64,000 nucleotides of DNA from RSA11 sp036564135 (lineage in GTDB: Bacteria; Actinomycetota; Thermoleophilia; Solirubrobacterales; 70-9). A program made the position numbers and the translations under genes. The notes under the pieces are model-generated. The model saw only the letters and a list, made by a program, of their open reading frames with translations. It was not told the origin of the DNA and made no database searches. Location: NCBI GenBank assembly GCA_036564135.1, contig DATCLC010000069.1:1-64000 (forward strand), given 5' to 3'. Positions 49,798 to 57,899 of this stretch are shown in pieces (within the stretch, counting starts at the first letter, position 1; every line of letters starts with the position of its first letter).

Positions 49798-50307
49798 GAG
49801 GCGACGCACGTCCGCCCGGGGTACGAGGTCTGGCGCCCGAACCGCGAGAGCGCCCGCAACAAGTCGACGAAGGCGCTCGTCGCGCTCGTGCTGTTGATCT
49901 CAGCGGCGCTGATCGTGATCATCGTGTTCGGCGGCTGGGAACGGCTGCAGGACACGACGATGGCGATCATCGCGCTCGCCTGGGCAGGCGTGTATGTGCT
50001 GTTCGCCTATCTGGTCTCGCGCTGGAACCGGGGCGTGCTGCCCGTGGCCGCGTCGCTTGCCGTGATCCTCGCGATCTTTGCCGGGGTCGCGACTCCCGCC
50101 TGGTTCGACCGCGCCAAGGACGGGCTGAGCTCTCCCGCGCTCCCAGAGGAGATGCTCGGGCTGCTCACGCTCCTGCTCATCCCCGTGCAGCTGCTGCTGA
50201 TCGTGGTCGCGATGGTCGCGTTCAACCAGCAGTGGCACATCGAGGAGGAGCGCCCGATCAGGGGCGCTCCGCTCGCGGGCGAGGACGCCGCGCCCAGCAG
50301 GGCCTAG
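49795..50307 (+). CDS. Conserved four-helix membrane protein
   Basis: A 170-residue protein with four hydrophobic segments at about 26-46, 57-75, 83-103 and 121-143. A polar N-terminus (GYEVWRPNRESARNKSTKALV) and an acidic/basic tail (WHIEEERP) flank them. No domain is recognised. It probably comes from a leaderless transcript. It is divergent from the tRNA-Leu(TAG) gene. Confidence 0.75.
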   Translation: MEATHVRPGYEVWRPNRESARNKSTKALVALVLLISAALIVIIVFGGWERLQDTTMAIIALAWAGVYVLFAYLVSRWNRGVLPVAASLAVILAIFAGVATPAWFDRAKDGLSSPALPEEMLGLLTLLLIPVQLLLIVVAMVAFNQQWHIEEERPIRGAPLAGEDAAPSRA

Positions 50308-50334
50308 GCGCAGCGCCTGCAGCCGGCGCCTGCC

Positions 50335-50880
50335 TTAGCCGCTCTTCTTGCCGACGACGACGGTGTAGAACGCCCTGCCGTTGCGCACGGAGACCCCCAC
50401 GCCCAAGTGGCGGTAGGTGCTGTTCCGAAGCGTCGCCCGGTGGGAGGAGCTGCGCATCCATTGGCGCACGATGTCCCGCGGCGTCGCCCGCGAGCGGTTA
50501 TGGGCGATGACCTCGCCGAGCGCGAAGCTGCGCGCCCCCCGCAGGTACCCGGTGCGCCGCACGCGCCCCTCGAGCGACGGCTCGCCGGGGCACTGGTGTG
50601 AGAAGCAGTTGTGCTTGCGCATGTAGCGGGTGTGCGCCTGCGCGGCCTGCTGCAGGTTCTTGTTGGGGCGCAGGTTCTTGGCGCTGCGGTTCTTGTTGAC
50701 GAGGCACTGGATCGCGGCCCGCGCCTTCTTCTTGGTGAGCTTCTTGGAGGCGGTGTTGGCGCCCTTGCAGCTACGCGCCTGCGCGCTCTCCGGCGCTACC
50801 GCGGCGGGCAGGGCGGCGATCAGGACCGCGGCAACGACGAGTGTCAGCGTTTGTCTCAGCGAAATCATCATCAACCCCAT
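50335..50880 (-). CDS. Secreted CAP-domain protein (copy 2)
   Basis: A 181-residue secreted protein. The signal peptide is about 1-35 (TLTLVVAAVLIAALPAAVA...AQA). The CAP core has ARAAIQCLVNKNRSAKNLRPNKNLQQAAQAHTRYMRKHNCFSHQCPGEPSLEGRVRRTGY, FALGEVIAHNR and IVRQWMRSSSHRATLRNSTYRHLGVGVSVRNGRAFYTVVVGK. It retains the CAP His and Glu cavity residues more clearly than copy 1. ATG 50880 or one of two ATGs three and four codons in. Confidence 0.88.
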   Translation of the reverse strand: MGLMMISLRQTLTLVVAAVLIAALPAAVAPESAQARSCKGANTASKKLTKKKARAAIQCLVNKNRSAKNLRPNKNLQQAAQAHTRYMRKHNCFSHQCPGEPSLEGRVRRTGYLRGARSFALGEVIAHNRSRATPRDIVRQWMRSSSHRATLRNSTYRHLGVGVSVRNGRAFYTVVVGKKSG

Positions 50881-50919
50881 ATCTGCTCGTCCCAGTCCCC
50901 CTCTAACACGCCCGCGCGT

Positions 50920-51609
50920 TCAAAAGAGCGTCGCGTGGCTGTCGCGCGGGGCAATCAGCTCGGGCCCATCTTTGCGCACATCGTTGACAAAGTCGTTTAC
51001 CTCGCGCATGACGAGGGCGTCCTCGGGGGCCGGGCGCAGGACCTCGAGCAGGGCCTCGATGTCGTTCGTGTCGGAGATCCAGAGCTCCTCCGCCTCGGGA
51101 TCGAGGACGACCGGCATCCGGTCGTGGATCGGGCGCATGAGCTCGTTGGGCGCGCAGGTGATGAGCGCGCAGCTCGCGATGGGCTCTGAGTCGCGGGGCT
51201 CGTAGCGCGCCCAGATGCCGGCGAAGGCGAAGAGGTCGCCGTCGGGGCGGCTGAACCAGATCGGCACCTTGCCGCGCTCGTCGCGGCGCCACTCGTAGAA
51301 CCCGTCAGCGGGGATCAGGCAGCGGCGCTCGCGGAACGACTCGGCGAAGGCGGGCTGGCGCTCGAGCGACTCGGCGCGCGCGTTGATGAGCGGCGGACCC
51401 TTCTTCTCGAGCGCCCACTTGCCGGGGATCAGGCCCCAGCGCAGGGTGCCGAGCTCGCGCCGCTGGGCACGCTCGCGGACGGCGAGCACCGGGTCCGTGG
51501 GCGCGATGTTGAAGCGCGGCCGCTCGTCGATCTCGGTCTCGTCGGGGAGCTCGAAGCGCAGCTTGATCCGGTTGGGATCGGGGTTGGCGAGCGTGTAGCG
51601 GCCGCACAT
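50920..51609 (-). CDS. yedK: SOS-response-associated peptidase/abasic-site crosslinking protein (YedK/HMCES)
   Basis: A 229-residue protein beginning MCGRYTL; Cys2, once Met1 is removed, forms the covalent bond to abasic sites in single-stranded DNA. Other family residues: PRFNIAPTDPVLAV, RWGLIPGKW, NARAESL, RCLIPADGFYEW, FAFAGIWA and IHDRMPVVL, the last with the catalytic His. It protects replication forks. No LexA box is seen upstream. Confidence 0.95.
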   Translation of the reverse strand: MCGRYTLANPDPNRIKLRFELPDETEIDERPRFNIAPTDPVLAVRERAQRRELGTLRWGLIPGKWALEKKGPPLINARAESLERQPAFAESFRERRCLIPADGFYEWRRDERGKVPIWFSRPDGDLFAFAGIWARYEPRDSEPIASCALITCAPNELMRPIHDRMPVVLDPEAEELWISDTNDIEALLEVLRPAPEDALVMREVNDFVNDVRKDGPELIAPRDSHATLF

Positions 51610-51711
51610 GGCTCTGCCGAGGTTAGTTGCTGAGGCGTTGCGATTTCGGCGCGAGTCGCGCGGATCCCGTGACACGACGACTGCCAGAGTCGGCAGAATG
51701 AAAGTCTCCAC

Positions 51712-51795
51712 GCGGCGGTGGAGGAATGGGCAGACTCGCGGCTCTCAAAAAGCCGTGTCCGCAAGGACGTGTGGGTTCGAATCCCACCCGCCGCA
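51712..51795 (+). tRNA. tRNA-Leu (anticodon CAA)
   Basis: Class II tRNA of 84 nt. Acceptor GCGGCGG/CCGCCGC with discriminator A, anticodon stem CGGCT/AGCCG closing loop CTCAAAA, variable arm TGTCCGCAAGGACG, T-arm GTGGGTTCGAATCCCAC. No encoded CCA. A LAGLIDADG-type gene starts 6 nt later. Confidence 0.95.
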
Positions 51796-51801
51796 TCGCC
51801 G

Positions 51802-52581
51802 ATGACCCGCCTGGCCGGCGAGGTCGACGCGGTTTTCTACCTGGCGGAGCTGGGCCTCAACCGTTGCCAGATCTCCCGCGCCACCGGCATCCCCCGCAGC
51901 ACGGTCGGCCACTGGCTCGCGGGCAAGGTACCGGGCGTCGGTGACCCCCGCTACCCACCGGGCGAACCCTGTCGCGGCGGCTGTTCGCGGCCGCTGGATC
52001 TGAGTGAGGTCGCGTTCCGCCCGTACGCGTACCTCTTGGGCATCTATCTCGGCGATGGCTCGCTGGCACGACATCCGCGTGGCGTCTTCCGGTTGAGCAT
52101 CTTCCTCGACCGGGCGTATCCCGGAATCGTTCGCGCCAGCGCGCAGGCAGCTCAGGCTGTCATCCCCGAGAGCCGCGTGCGCGTCGTCTCGCATGCCGAC
52201 GCGCACATGGACGAGGTGGTCTCCTACTCCAAGCACTGGCCCTGCCTGCTCCCCCAGCACGGCGCCGGGACGAAGCACACGCGCAGGATCAAGCTCGCGG
52301 ACTGGCAGCGCGAGATCCTCGACCGGCGCCCGTGGTCGTTCCTGCGCGGGCTGATCCACTCTGACGGCTCGCGGTTCATGAACCCGGCGGTCCACCCGCA
52401 CCGCACCTACTGGTATCCGCGCTACCAGTTCTCGAACCGCTCGGCGGACATCCGCGCGCTGTTCTGCGAGTACTGCGAGAAGGTCGGCGTCGAGTGGCGC
52501 CAGGCGAACCGCTGGAACATCTCGGTCGCGCGGCGCGCCTCGGTCGAGCTCATGGACCGCCACATCGGCCCCAAGCGCTGA
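51802..52581 (+). CDS. LAGLIDADG-type protein with N-terminal HTH, abutting tRNA-Leu
   Basis: A 259-residue protein. The N-terminal HTH (about 10-45, YLAELGLNRCQISRATGIPRSTVGHWL) precedes two LAGLIDADG-like helices, YLLGIYLGDGSL (about 73-84) and FLRGLIHSDGSRF (about 180-192), each with a catalytic-type Asp. Conserved intervening segments are SKHWPCLLPQHGAGTKH and PRYQFSNRSADIRALFCEYCEKVGVEW. This is a stand-alone homing-endonuclease-like family. It starts 6 nt past the tRNA 3' end with no ribosome site, so it is probably transcribed with the tRNA. Confidence 0.8.
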   Translation: MTRLAGEVDAVFYLAELGLNRCQISRATGIPRSTVGHWLAGKVPGVGDPRYPPGEPCRGGCSRPLDLSEVAFRPYAYLLGIYLGDGSLARHPRGVFRLSIFLDRAYPGIVRASAQAAQAVIPESRVRVVSHADAHMDEVVSYSKHWPCLLPQHGAGTKHTRRIKLADWQREILDRRPWSFLRGLIHSDGSRFMNPAVHPHRTYWYPRYQFSNRSADIRALFCEYCEKVGVEWRQANRWNISVARRASVELMDRHIGPKR

Positions 52582-52608
52582 CCGCGCTGGCCTTCGCGGG
52601 CGCGAGGG

Positions 52609-52624
52609 GATAATCCCGCCCGTG
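52609..52624 (+). promoter_or_regulatory. Leaderless -10 box of the M28-like gene
   Basis: GATAAT (52609-52614) stands 7 nt before GTG 52622; no Shine-Dalgarno. Confidence 0.55.
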
Positions 52625-53890
52625 AGCGAGGAGAGCCCAAACGCTGAGCGCATGGTCGCCGACGTCGAGGCGCTCTGCGGGTTCGAGGGACGCAGGCCGG
52701 GCACGGACGCCGAGCGCCGCGCCGCAAACCACCTCGCCCGCCGGCTGCGGGAGCTCGGCTGGAGAGCCGACGTCGAGGCGACCTACGTCCACCCCCAGGC
52801 CGCGCTCATTTGGGCCGCGCACTGCGCGCTCGGGTTCGCGGCGAGCGTCATCGCCCTCCCCCTCCCCCCGGTCGGCTTCGCGCTCGCCTTGGTCGCCGCC
52901 GCCTCGCTCTATCTCGACCTCAACACGCGCCTGTACCTGCTGCGCACGCTGTTCTTCCGCCGCGGCTCGCAGAACGTCGTCGCGCGCGGCCGCTCGCGCG
53001 AGGCGCCCGCGCGCCTGCTGATCGTCGCCCACTACGACGTCGCCCGCACCGGCCAGCTCTTCTTCGGCCGCTCGCTGGAACGGGCCACGCGGGCGACCCG
53101 GCTCTTCGGCTTCGACCCGCCGCGCATCCCGTTCTGGTCGCTCGCCCTGCTCGTCCCCATTCTCGGCGCCCGCGTGGCGGGCCTCGACTCCGCCGCAATC
53201 GGCGCGATCCAGGTCCTCCCCACCCTGGCGCTGCTGGTCGCCGGCTTCGCCCTGCTCGACATCGAGTACTCCCCCGCCTCGCCCGGGGCCAACGACAACG
53301 CCTCGGGCGTGGCGGTGGCGCTCGCCCTCGCGAGCGAGCTGCGCGCGAACCCACCCGCGAACCTCGATCCGTGGGTCGTCCTCACCGGCGGCGGCGAATC
53401 TCCGATGGAGGGCATGCGCGCCTTCCTGCGCGCGCACCGAGACGAGCTCGACCGCCGGCGCACGTTTGTGATCGCCCTCGACGCCGTCGGCCGCGGCGAG
53501 CTGCGCTACGTCGCCTCCGAGGGCCTCGCGGTCGCCTACCCCGCCGACGCGCGCCTGCTCGAGCTCGCCCAGGCGGTGGCGGAGACGGGCGACGTCCCCG
53601 CTGCCCCGGAGCGCTCCGGCTTCGCGGGGGAGGCGCTCGCCGCACGCGTCCGCGGCCTGCGCGCGCTCGAGCTCACCGCCGCCGAGCCCGGCGACGCGCT
53701 GCCCTCCCACTACCACCTGCCCACCGACACACCCGAGCACATCGACCCCGACGCGCTCACGCGAGCGCGGGACTTCGCGCTCGCCCTGGTGCGCGCACTC
53801 GACCGCGACGTTGGCCGCGAGCTCGACCCCGAGCGGCCGGGCGCACAGCGTCCCAACCGCGTCGGCGCGGCTGATAGAACCCGGCCATGA
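52622..53890 (+). CDS. M28-family metallopeptidase-like membrane protein
   Basis: A 422-residue protein. A peptidase-like N-terminus (LCGFEGRRPGTDAERRAANHLARRLRELGW) is interrupted by two hydrophobic helices (about 62-100) and a further pair (about 178-217). Metal-site segments of M28 are ARLLIVAHYDVAR, GANDNASGVAVALALASEL and LTGGGESPMEGMRAFL (a possible shift from the usual EE), with a late LPSHYHLPTDTPEHID. The GGES in place of a canonical EE pair means activity is uncertain. GTG 52622, leaderless; ATGA overlap with the next gene. Confidence 0.8.
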   Translation: MSEESPNAERMVADVEALCGFEGRRPGTDAERRAANHLARRLRELGWRADVEATYVHPQAALIWAAHCALGFAASVIALPLPPVGFALALVAAASLYLDLNTRLYLLRTLFFRRGSQNVVARGRSREAPARLLIVAHYDVARTGQLFFGRSLERATRATRLFGFDPPRIPFWSLALLVPILGARVAGLDSAAIGAIQVLPTLALLVAGFALLDIEYSPASPGANDNASGVAVALALASELRANPPANLDPWVVLTGGGESPMEGMRAFLRAHRDELDRRRTFVIALDAVGRGELRYVASEGLAVAYPADARLLELAQAVAETGDVPAAPERSGFAGEALAARVRGLRALELTAAEPGDALPSHYHLPTDTPEHIDPDALTRARDFALALVRALDRDVGRELDPERPGAQRPNRVGAADRTRP

Positions 53891-55887
53891 GCGGGACGCA
53901 GACGAAATCGGGCGAGCTGCTGTGGACCCCGAGCCCCGAGGCGGTCGCCAGCTCCAACCTGACCGCGTACGCCGACTGGCTGCGCGACGAGCGCGGCCTC
54001 GACTTCGGCGGGGACTACCACGAGCTCTGGCGCTGGTCGGTCACGGAGCTCGAGGGCTTCTGGCGGTCGATCTGGGACTACTTCCGAGTACGCGCCGACG
54101 GCGACCCGTCCACGGTGCTCGTCGAGCGCAAGATGCCGGGCGCCCAGTGGTTCCCGGACACGCGGCTGAACTACGCCGAGCACATCCTGCGCGAGCGCGA
54201 CGACGCGCAGGTCGCGGTGCGCTACCGCGCGGAGGGCGGCGAGCTCGGCGAGCTCACCTGGGGCGATCTGCGCAAGCGCGTCGCCGCCTTCGCCCAGGGC
54301 CTGCGCGAGCTGGGCGTCGAGCGCGGCGACCGGGTCGTCGCCTACCTGCCCAACTCCCCGGCCGCGCTCATCGCCTTCCTCGCGAGCGCCTCGATCGGCG
54401 CGATCTGGTCGAGCTGCTCCCCGGACTTCGGCGTGCGCTCGGTCGTCGACCGCTTCGCGCAGATCGAGCCAAAGGTGCTGATCGCCGTCGACGGCTACCG
54501 CTACGGCGGGCGGGAGTTCGACCGGATGGAGATCGTCGCGGCGCTCGAGGGCGATCTGCCCACGCTCGAGCACACGGTCCTGGCTCCCTATCTCGACCCG
54601 AACGCCGATCCGGGGCGCCTCGCGCACGGCGTCGGCTGGCGGGAGATCGAGGAGCGGGGCTCAGGCGCCGCGCTTGAGTTCGAGCGCGTGCCGTTCGACC
54701 ACCCGCTCTGGGTGCTCTACTCCTCGGGCACTACGGGCCTGCCCAAAGCGATCGTCCAGGGCCACGGCGGCATCCTGCTCGAGCACCTCAAGAAGCTCAA
54801 CCTGCACGTCGACGCCAAGCCCGGCGACCGCATCTTCTGGTTCACCACAACCGGCTGGATGATGTGGAACTTCCTGGTCGGCGCGCTGCTCACCGACGCC
54901 TCGATCATCCTCTACGACGGCAACCCGGGCTACCCCGACATGAACGCCCTCTGGGACCTCGCCGAGGAGACCGGGATGACCTGCTTCGGGACCTCCGCGA
55001 GCTACATCTCCGCCTGCATGAAGGCGGGCGTCGAGCCCTCCCAGGGCCGCGAGCTCGCCAACCTGCGCGCCGTGGGCTCGACGGGCTCCCCGCTGGCGCC
55101 CGAGGGCTTCGAGTGGGTCTACGAGCACGTCGGGCGCGACACCTGGCTGTTCTCGACTTCCGGCGGGACCGACGTCTGCACGGCGTTCGTCGGCGGCGTC
55201 CCCACCCTGCCCGTCTACCGCGGCGAGCTGCAGGCCCGAGCCCTGGGCGCCAAGGTCGAGGCCTTCGATGAGGACGGCAACCCCCTCATCGGCGAGGTCG
55301 GCGAGCTCGTCCTCACCGAGCCGATGCCCTCGATGCCGCTCTTCTTCTGGGGCGACGAGGACGGTTCGCGCTACCGGGCGAGCTATTTCGAGATGTACCC
55401 GGGAGTCTGGCGCCACGGCGACTGGATCGAGATCACCGAGCGCGGCACGGCGATCATCTACGGGCGCTCCGACTCGACCATCAACCGGTCCGGCATCCGC
55501 ATGGGGACCGCGGAGATCTACCGCGCCGTACTCGCCGTCGATGAGGTCACGGACGCGCTCGTCGTGGATATCCCGAAGCCGGGCACCGAGGGCTGGATGC
55601 CGCTCTTCGTCGTCCTGCGCGAGGGCGCCGAGCTGACCGACGAGCTCAAGCGCGAGATCGCCCAGCGCATCCGCTCCGACTGCTCGCCGCGCCACGTGCC
55701 CGACGAGATCTACCGGATCAAGGAGGTGCCGCGCACGCTCTCGGGCAAGGTGCTCGAGATCCCCGTGAAGCGCATCCTCACCGGCACCCCGCCGGAGCGC
55801 GCCGCGAGCCGCGACTCGCTCTCCAACCCCGGCGCGCTCGACTTCTTCGTCGAGCTCGCGGAGCGCCTGCAGCGCGGCGAGGCCTAG
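53887..55887 (+). CDS. Acetoacetyl-CoA synthetase
   Basis: A 666-residue acyl-adenylating enzyme (acetoacetate + CoA + ATP). AACS-specific segments: LLWTPSPEAVASSNLTAYADWL, FWRSIWDYFRV, GAQWFPDTRLNYAEHIL. Adenylation motifs are LYSSGTTGLPKAIVQGHGG, FWFTTTGWMMWNFLVG and YGRSDSTINRSGIRMGTAEIYR, and the C-terminal catalytic Lys is in RTLSGKVLEIPVK. With HMG-CoA lyase and a carboxyltransferase nearby it fits ketone-body or leucine breakdown. Confidence 0.93.
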   Translation: MSGTQTKSGELLWTPSPEAVASSNLTAYADWLRDERGLDFGGDYHELWRWSVTELEGFWRSIWDYFRVRADGDPSTVLVERKMPGAQWFPDTRLNYAEHILRERDDAQVAVRYRAEGGELGELTWGDLRKRVAAFAQGLRELGVERGDRVVAYLPNSPAALIAFLASASIGAIWSSCSPDFGVRSVVDRFAQIEPKVLIAVDGYRYGGREFDRMEIVAALEGDLPTLEHTVLAPYLDPNADPGRLAHGVGWREIEERGSGAALEFERVPFDHPLWVLYSSGTTGLPKAIVQGHGGILLEHLKKLNLHVDAKPGDRIFWFTTTGWMMWNFLVGALLTDASIILYDGNPGYPDMNALWDLAEETGMTCFGTSASYISACMKAGVEPSQGRELANLRAVGSTGSPLAPEGFEWVYEHVGRDTWLFSTSGGTDVCTAFVGGVPTLPVYRGELQARALGAKVEAFDEDGNPLIGEVGELVLTEPMPSMPLFFWGDEDGSRYRASYFEMYPGVWRHGDWIEITERGTAIIYGRSDSTINRSGIRMGTAEIYRAVLAVDEVTDALVVDIPKPGTEGWMPLFVVLREGAELTDELKREIAQRIRSDCSPRHVPDEIYRIKEVPRTLSGKVLEIPVKRILTGTPPERAASRDSLSNPGALDFFVELAERLQRGEA

Positions 55888-57128
55888 CGCAGCCCGAGGC
55901 GCTCCGCGCGCTCCCGGGCGCGCGCCACGATCTCGTCGGCGCCCTCGACGCGACCGTCCCGCATCAGCACGCGCCCGGCGACGACGGTCGTATCGACGAC
56001 CGAGCCCGAGGCCGCGTAGATGAGCCCCGCGTCGAGCGCGCCCAGCGCGAGCTCGGGCGCGTCCGTGCGCACGAGCAGGAAATCGGCAGGCGCACCCACC
56101 TCGAGCGAGGCGCGGCGCAAAAGCGGGGAGCGCTCGCCCGCGGCGAGCGCCAGGGCCTCGGCGGCGGTGACCGCGGCCGCATCGCCCGCCTCGTTCTTCT
56201 GCAGGAGCGCGAACGTCTTGGCGTCGCTCAGCAGGTCAAGGGAGTTATTGGAGCCGGCGCCGTCGGTGCCCAGCCCGACGTGCACCCCCCGCTCGCGCGC
56301 CGCCACGTATGGGAAGACGCGGCCGACCGCGAGCTTGAGGTTCGCCACTGGGTTGGTGACCACGGTCGCGCCGCGCTCCGCGATCAGTTCGAGCTCGCCC
56401 TCGTCGAGCCAAACGCCGTGCGCGAGGATCGTCTGCGGACCGAGCAGCCCGCAGCGGTCGAGCAGCTCCGTCGGCCGCACGGCGTGCTCGGCGAGGCAGC
56501 GCTCCACCTCTCCGCGCGTCTCGGAGAGGTGGATCTGCACGGGCACGCCGCGCTCCCGCGCTCGCTCCGCGACCCACTCCAGCGACTCGGGCGAGACCGT
56601 GTAGATCGCGTGCGGGGCGAACCCCGCCCGCACGCGCCCCGACGCCGACTCCCCCATCTCGTCCAGCGCCGCGTCCGCGCGCGAGCGCGACGCCGCGGCG
56701 TCGGAGCCGTCGATGAGCGGAGCCGCGCAGACCGCGCGCAGGCCGGCGTCCTCCACCGCGCGCGCCGCCGCGGCCGGGTGCCAATACATGTCCCAGAACT
56801 CGACCGTGCCCGTGCGGACCATCTCGAGGCACGCGAGCCGCGTCCCCCAGTACACGTCCTCGGGCTCGAGCTTCGCCTCCACAGGCCAGATGTGCTTCTC
56901 GAGCCACTCCATGAGCGGCAGGTCATCGGCGTACCCGCGAAAGAGCGTCATCGCGGCGTGGGTGTGGCCGTTGACGAGCCCGGGCACGAGCGCCATCCCG
57001 CGCGCGTCGAGCACCTCGTCGCCGGCCGCGGGCCCGACCTCGGGCCCAAGCTCGACGATGGCCCCGCCCTCGGCGCGCAGGCCGACCTCGCGGCCGTCGA
57101 GGAGGGCGTTGGTGACGGCGAGAGCCAT
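55884..57128 (-). CDS. mtaD: Amidohydrolase, MTA/SAH deaminase type
   Basis: A 414-residue ATZ/TRZ-family deaminase. Metal ligands are seen in PGLVNGHTHAAMTLFRG (HxH), VQIHLSETRGE, TILAHGVWLDE and VGLGTDGAGSNNSLDLL. Homologues deaminate 5'-methylthioadenosine or S-adenosylhomocysteine to the inosine forms. The next gene in the same direction is an MTA-phosphorylase-like protein, so both point to purine/methionine salvage. Its stop overlaps the convergent AACS gene by 4 bp. ATG 57128 follows TAGGCT at 9 nt, suggesting a leaderless mRNA. Confidence 0.88.
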   Translation of the reverse strand: MALAVTNALLDGREVGLRAEGGAIVELGPEVGPAAGDEVLDARGMALVPGLVNGHTHAAMTLFRGYADDLPLMEWLEKHIWPVEAKLEPEDVYWGTRLACLEMVRTGTVEFWDMYWHPAAAARAVEDAGLRAVCAAPLIDGSDAAASRSRADAALDEMGESASGRVRAGFAPHAIYTVSPESLEWVAERARERGVPVQIHLSETRGEVERCLAEHAVRPTELLDRCGLLGPQTILAHGVWLDEGELELIAERGATVVTNPVANLKLAVGRVFPYVAARERGVHVGLGTDGAGSNNSLDLLSDAKTFALLQKNEAGDAAAVTAAEALALAAGERSPLLRRASLEVGAPADFLLVRTDAPELALGALDAGLIYAASGSVVDTTVVAGRVLMRDGRVEGADEIVARARERAERLGLR

Positions 57129-57253
57129 GGGGTGAGCAGCCTACGCGCTCGGGCGGCACCAACCCAACTCACGCGCCGAGATCGCGCACTTGTGCCGCTC
57201 ACACCGGCACAACAGCACTAGCTCGACTCCGCGAGACGCAGACCCGCCGAGCC

Positions 57254-57892
57254 CTACACCAGCCCGGGCACCGCCAACGCCAAAGCCTGCTCCAGCGCCG
57301 CACGGTGCTCCCGCTGGCCCGCCTCCACCTCCTCGAGCGTGAGCTCGGTCTCGGCGACCCCGTTCGCGTAGTTGTCCACCATGCAGATCGCCGCGTAGGC
57401 GAGGCCGAGCTCGCCGGCGATCACGCACTCCGACGCCACCGTCATCCCGATCACCTCGGCGTGCGCCGCGGCGAAGCGCACCTCCGCGCGCGTCTCGAGC
57501 CGCGGCCCGGCGACCTGCCAGTAGACCCCGCCGTCGCGCACCTCCGCGTGCGCGCGCAGCGCCGCGATCACGCGCGCCCGCCAGTCGGGGTCGAAGCCCG
57601 GCACGCGGTGCGCCTCGCGCCCGCTCAGCGTGGTGAGCGGCCCCACGTCAAGCGCGATGAAGTCGTCCGGGCAGACCAGCGTCCCCGGCACAAGCTCCGG
57701 CCGCAGCGAGCCGACGGAGGCCACGCCAAGCACGCGGTCGCACCCCGCGTCGGCCAGCCGGCGCAGGTTGGCGCCGTGGTCGATCAGGTGCGGGAGCTGG
57801 TAGCCGCGCTCACCGTGGCGGTCGATCGCGACGACGCCGGGGACGTCGAGGCCCGCCGCCCCACTGCCCAGGATCAGGCCGACCTTCCCCAA
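57254..57892 (-). CDS. Compact purine nucleoside/MTA phosphorylase-like protein
   Basis: A 212-residue member of the PNP/MTAP family, shorter than the usual 260-290 residues. Motifs: GLILGSGAAGL, LPHLIDHGANLRRLADAGCDRVLGVASVGSLRPELVPGTLVCPDDFIAL, GPRLETRAEVRFAAAHAEVIGMTVASECVIAGELGLAYAAICMVDNYANG. The missing part corresponds to the middle phosphate/GEHH-like region. TTG 57892 is chosen because the upstream carboxyltransferase stops at 57900; an ATG at 57958 would overlap it by 58 nt. Confidence 0.78.
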   Translation of the reverse strand: MGKVGLILGSGAAGLDVPGVVAIDRHGERGYQLPHLIDHGANLRRLADAGCDRVLGVASVGSLRPELVPGTLVCPDDFIALDVGPLTTLSGREAHRVPGFDPDWRARVIAALRAHAEVRDGGVYWQVAGPRLETRAEVRFAAAHAEVIGMTVASECVIAGELGLAYAAICMVDNYANGVAETELTLEEVEAGQREHRAALEQALALAVPGLV

Positions 57893-57899
57893 CGCCCCG

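Noticed and set aside
51802..52581. LAGLIDADG gene considered as part of an intron or intein
   Set aside because: The upstream tRNA is intact with a normal cloverleaf, and no flanking split gene or splice-site residues are seen.
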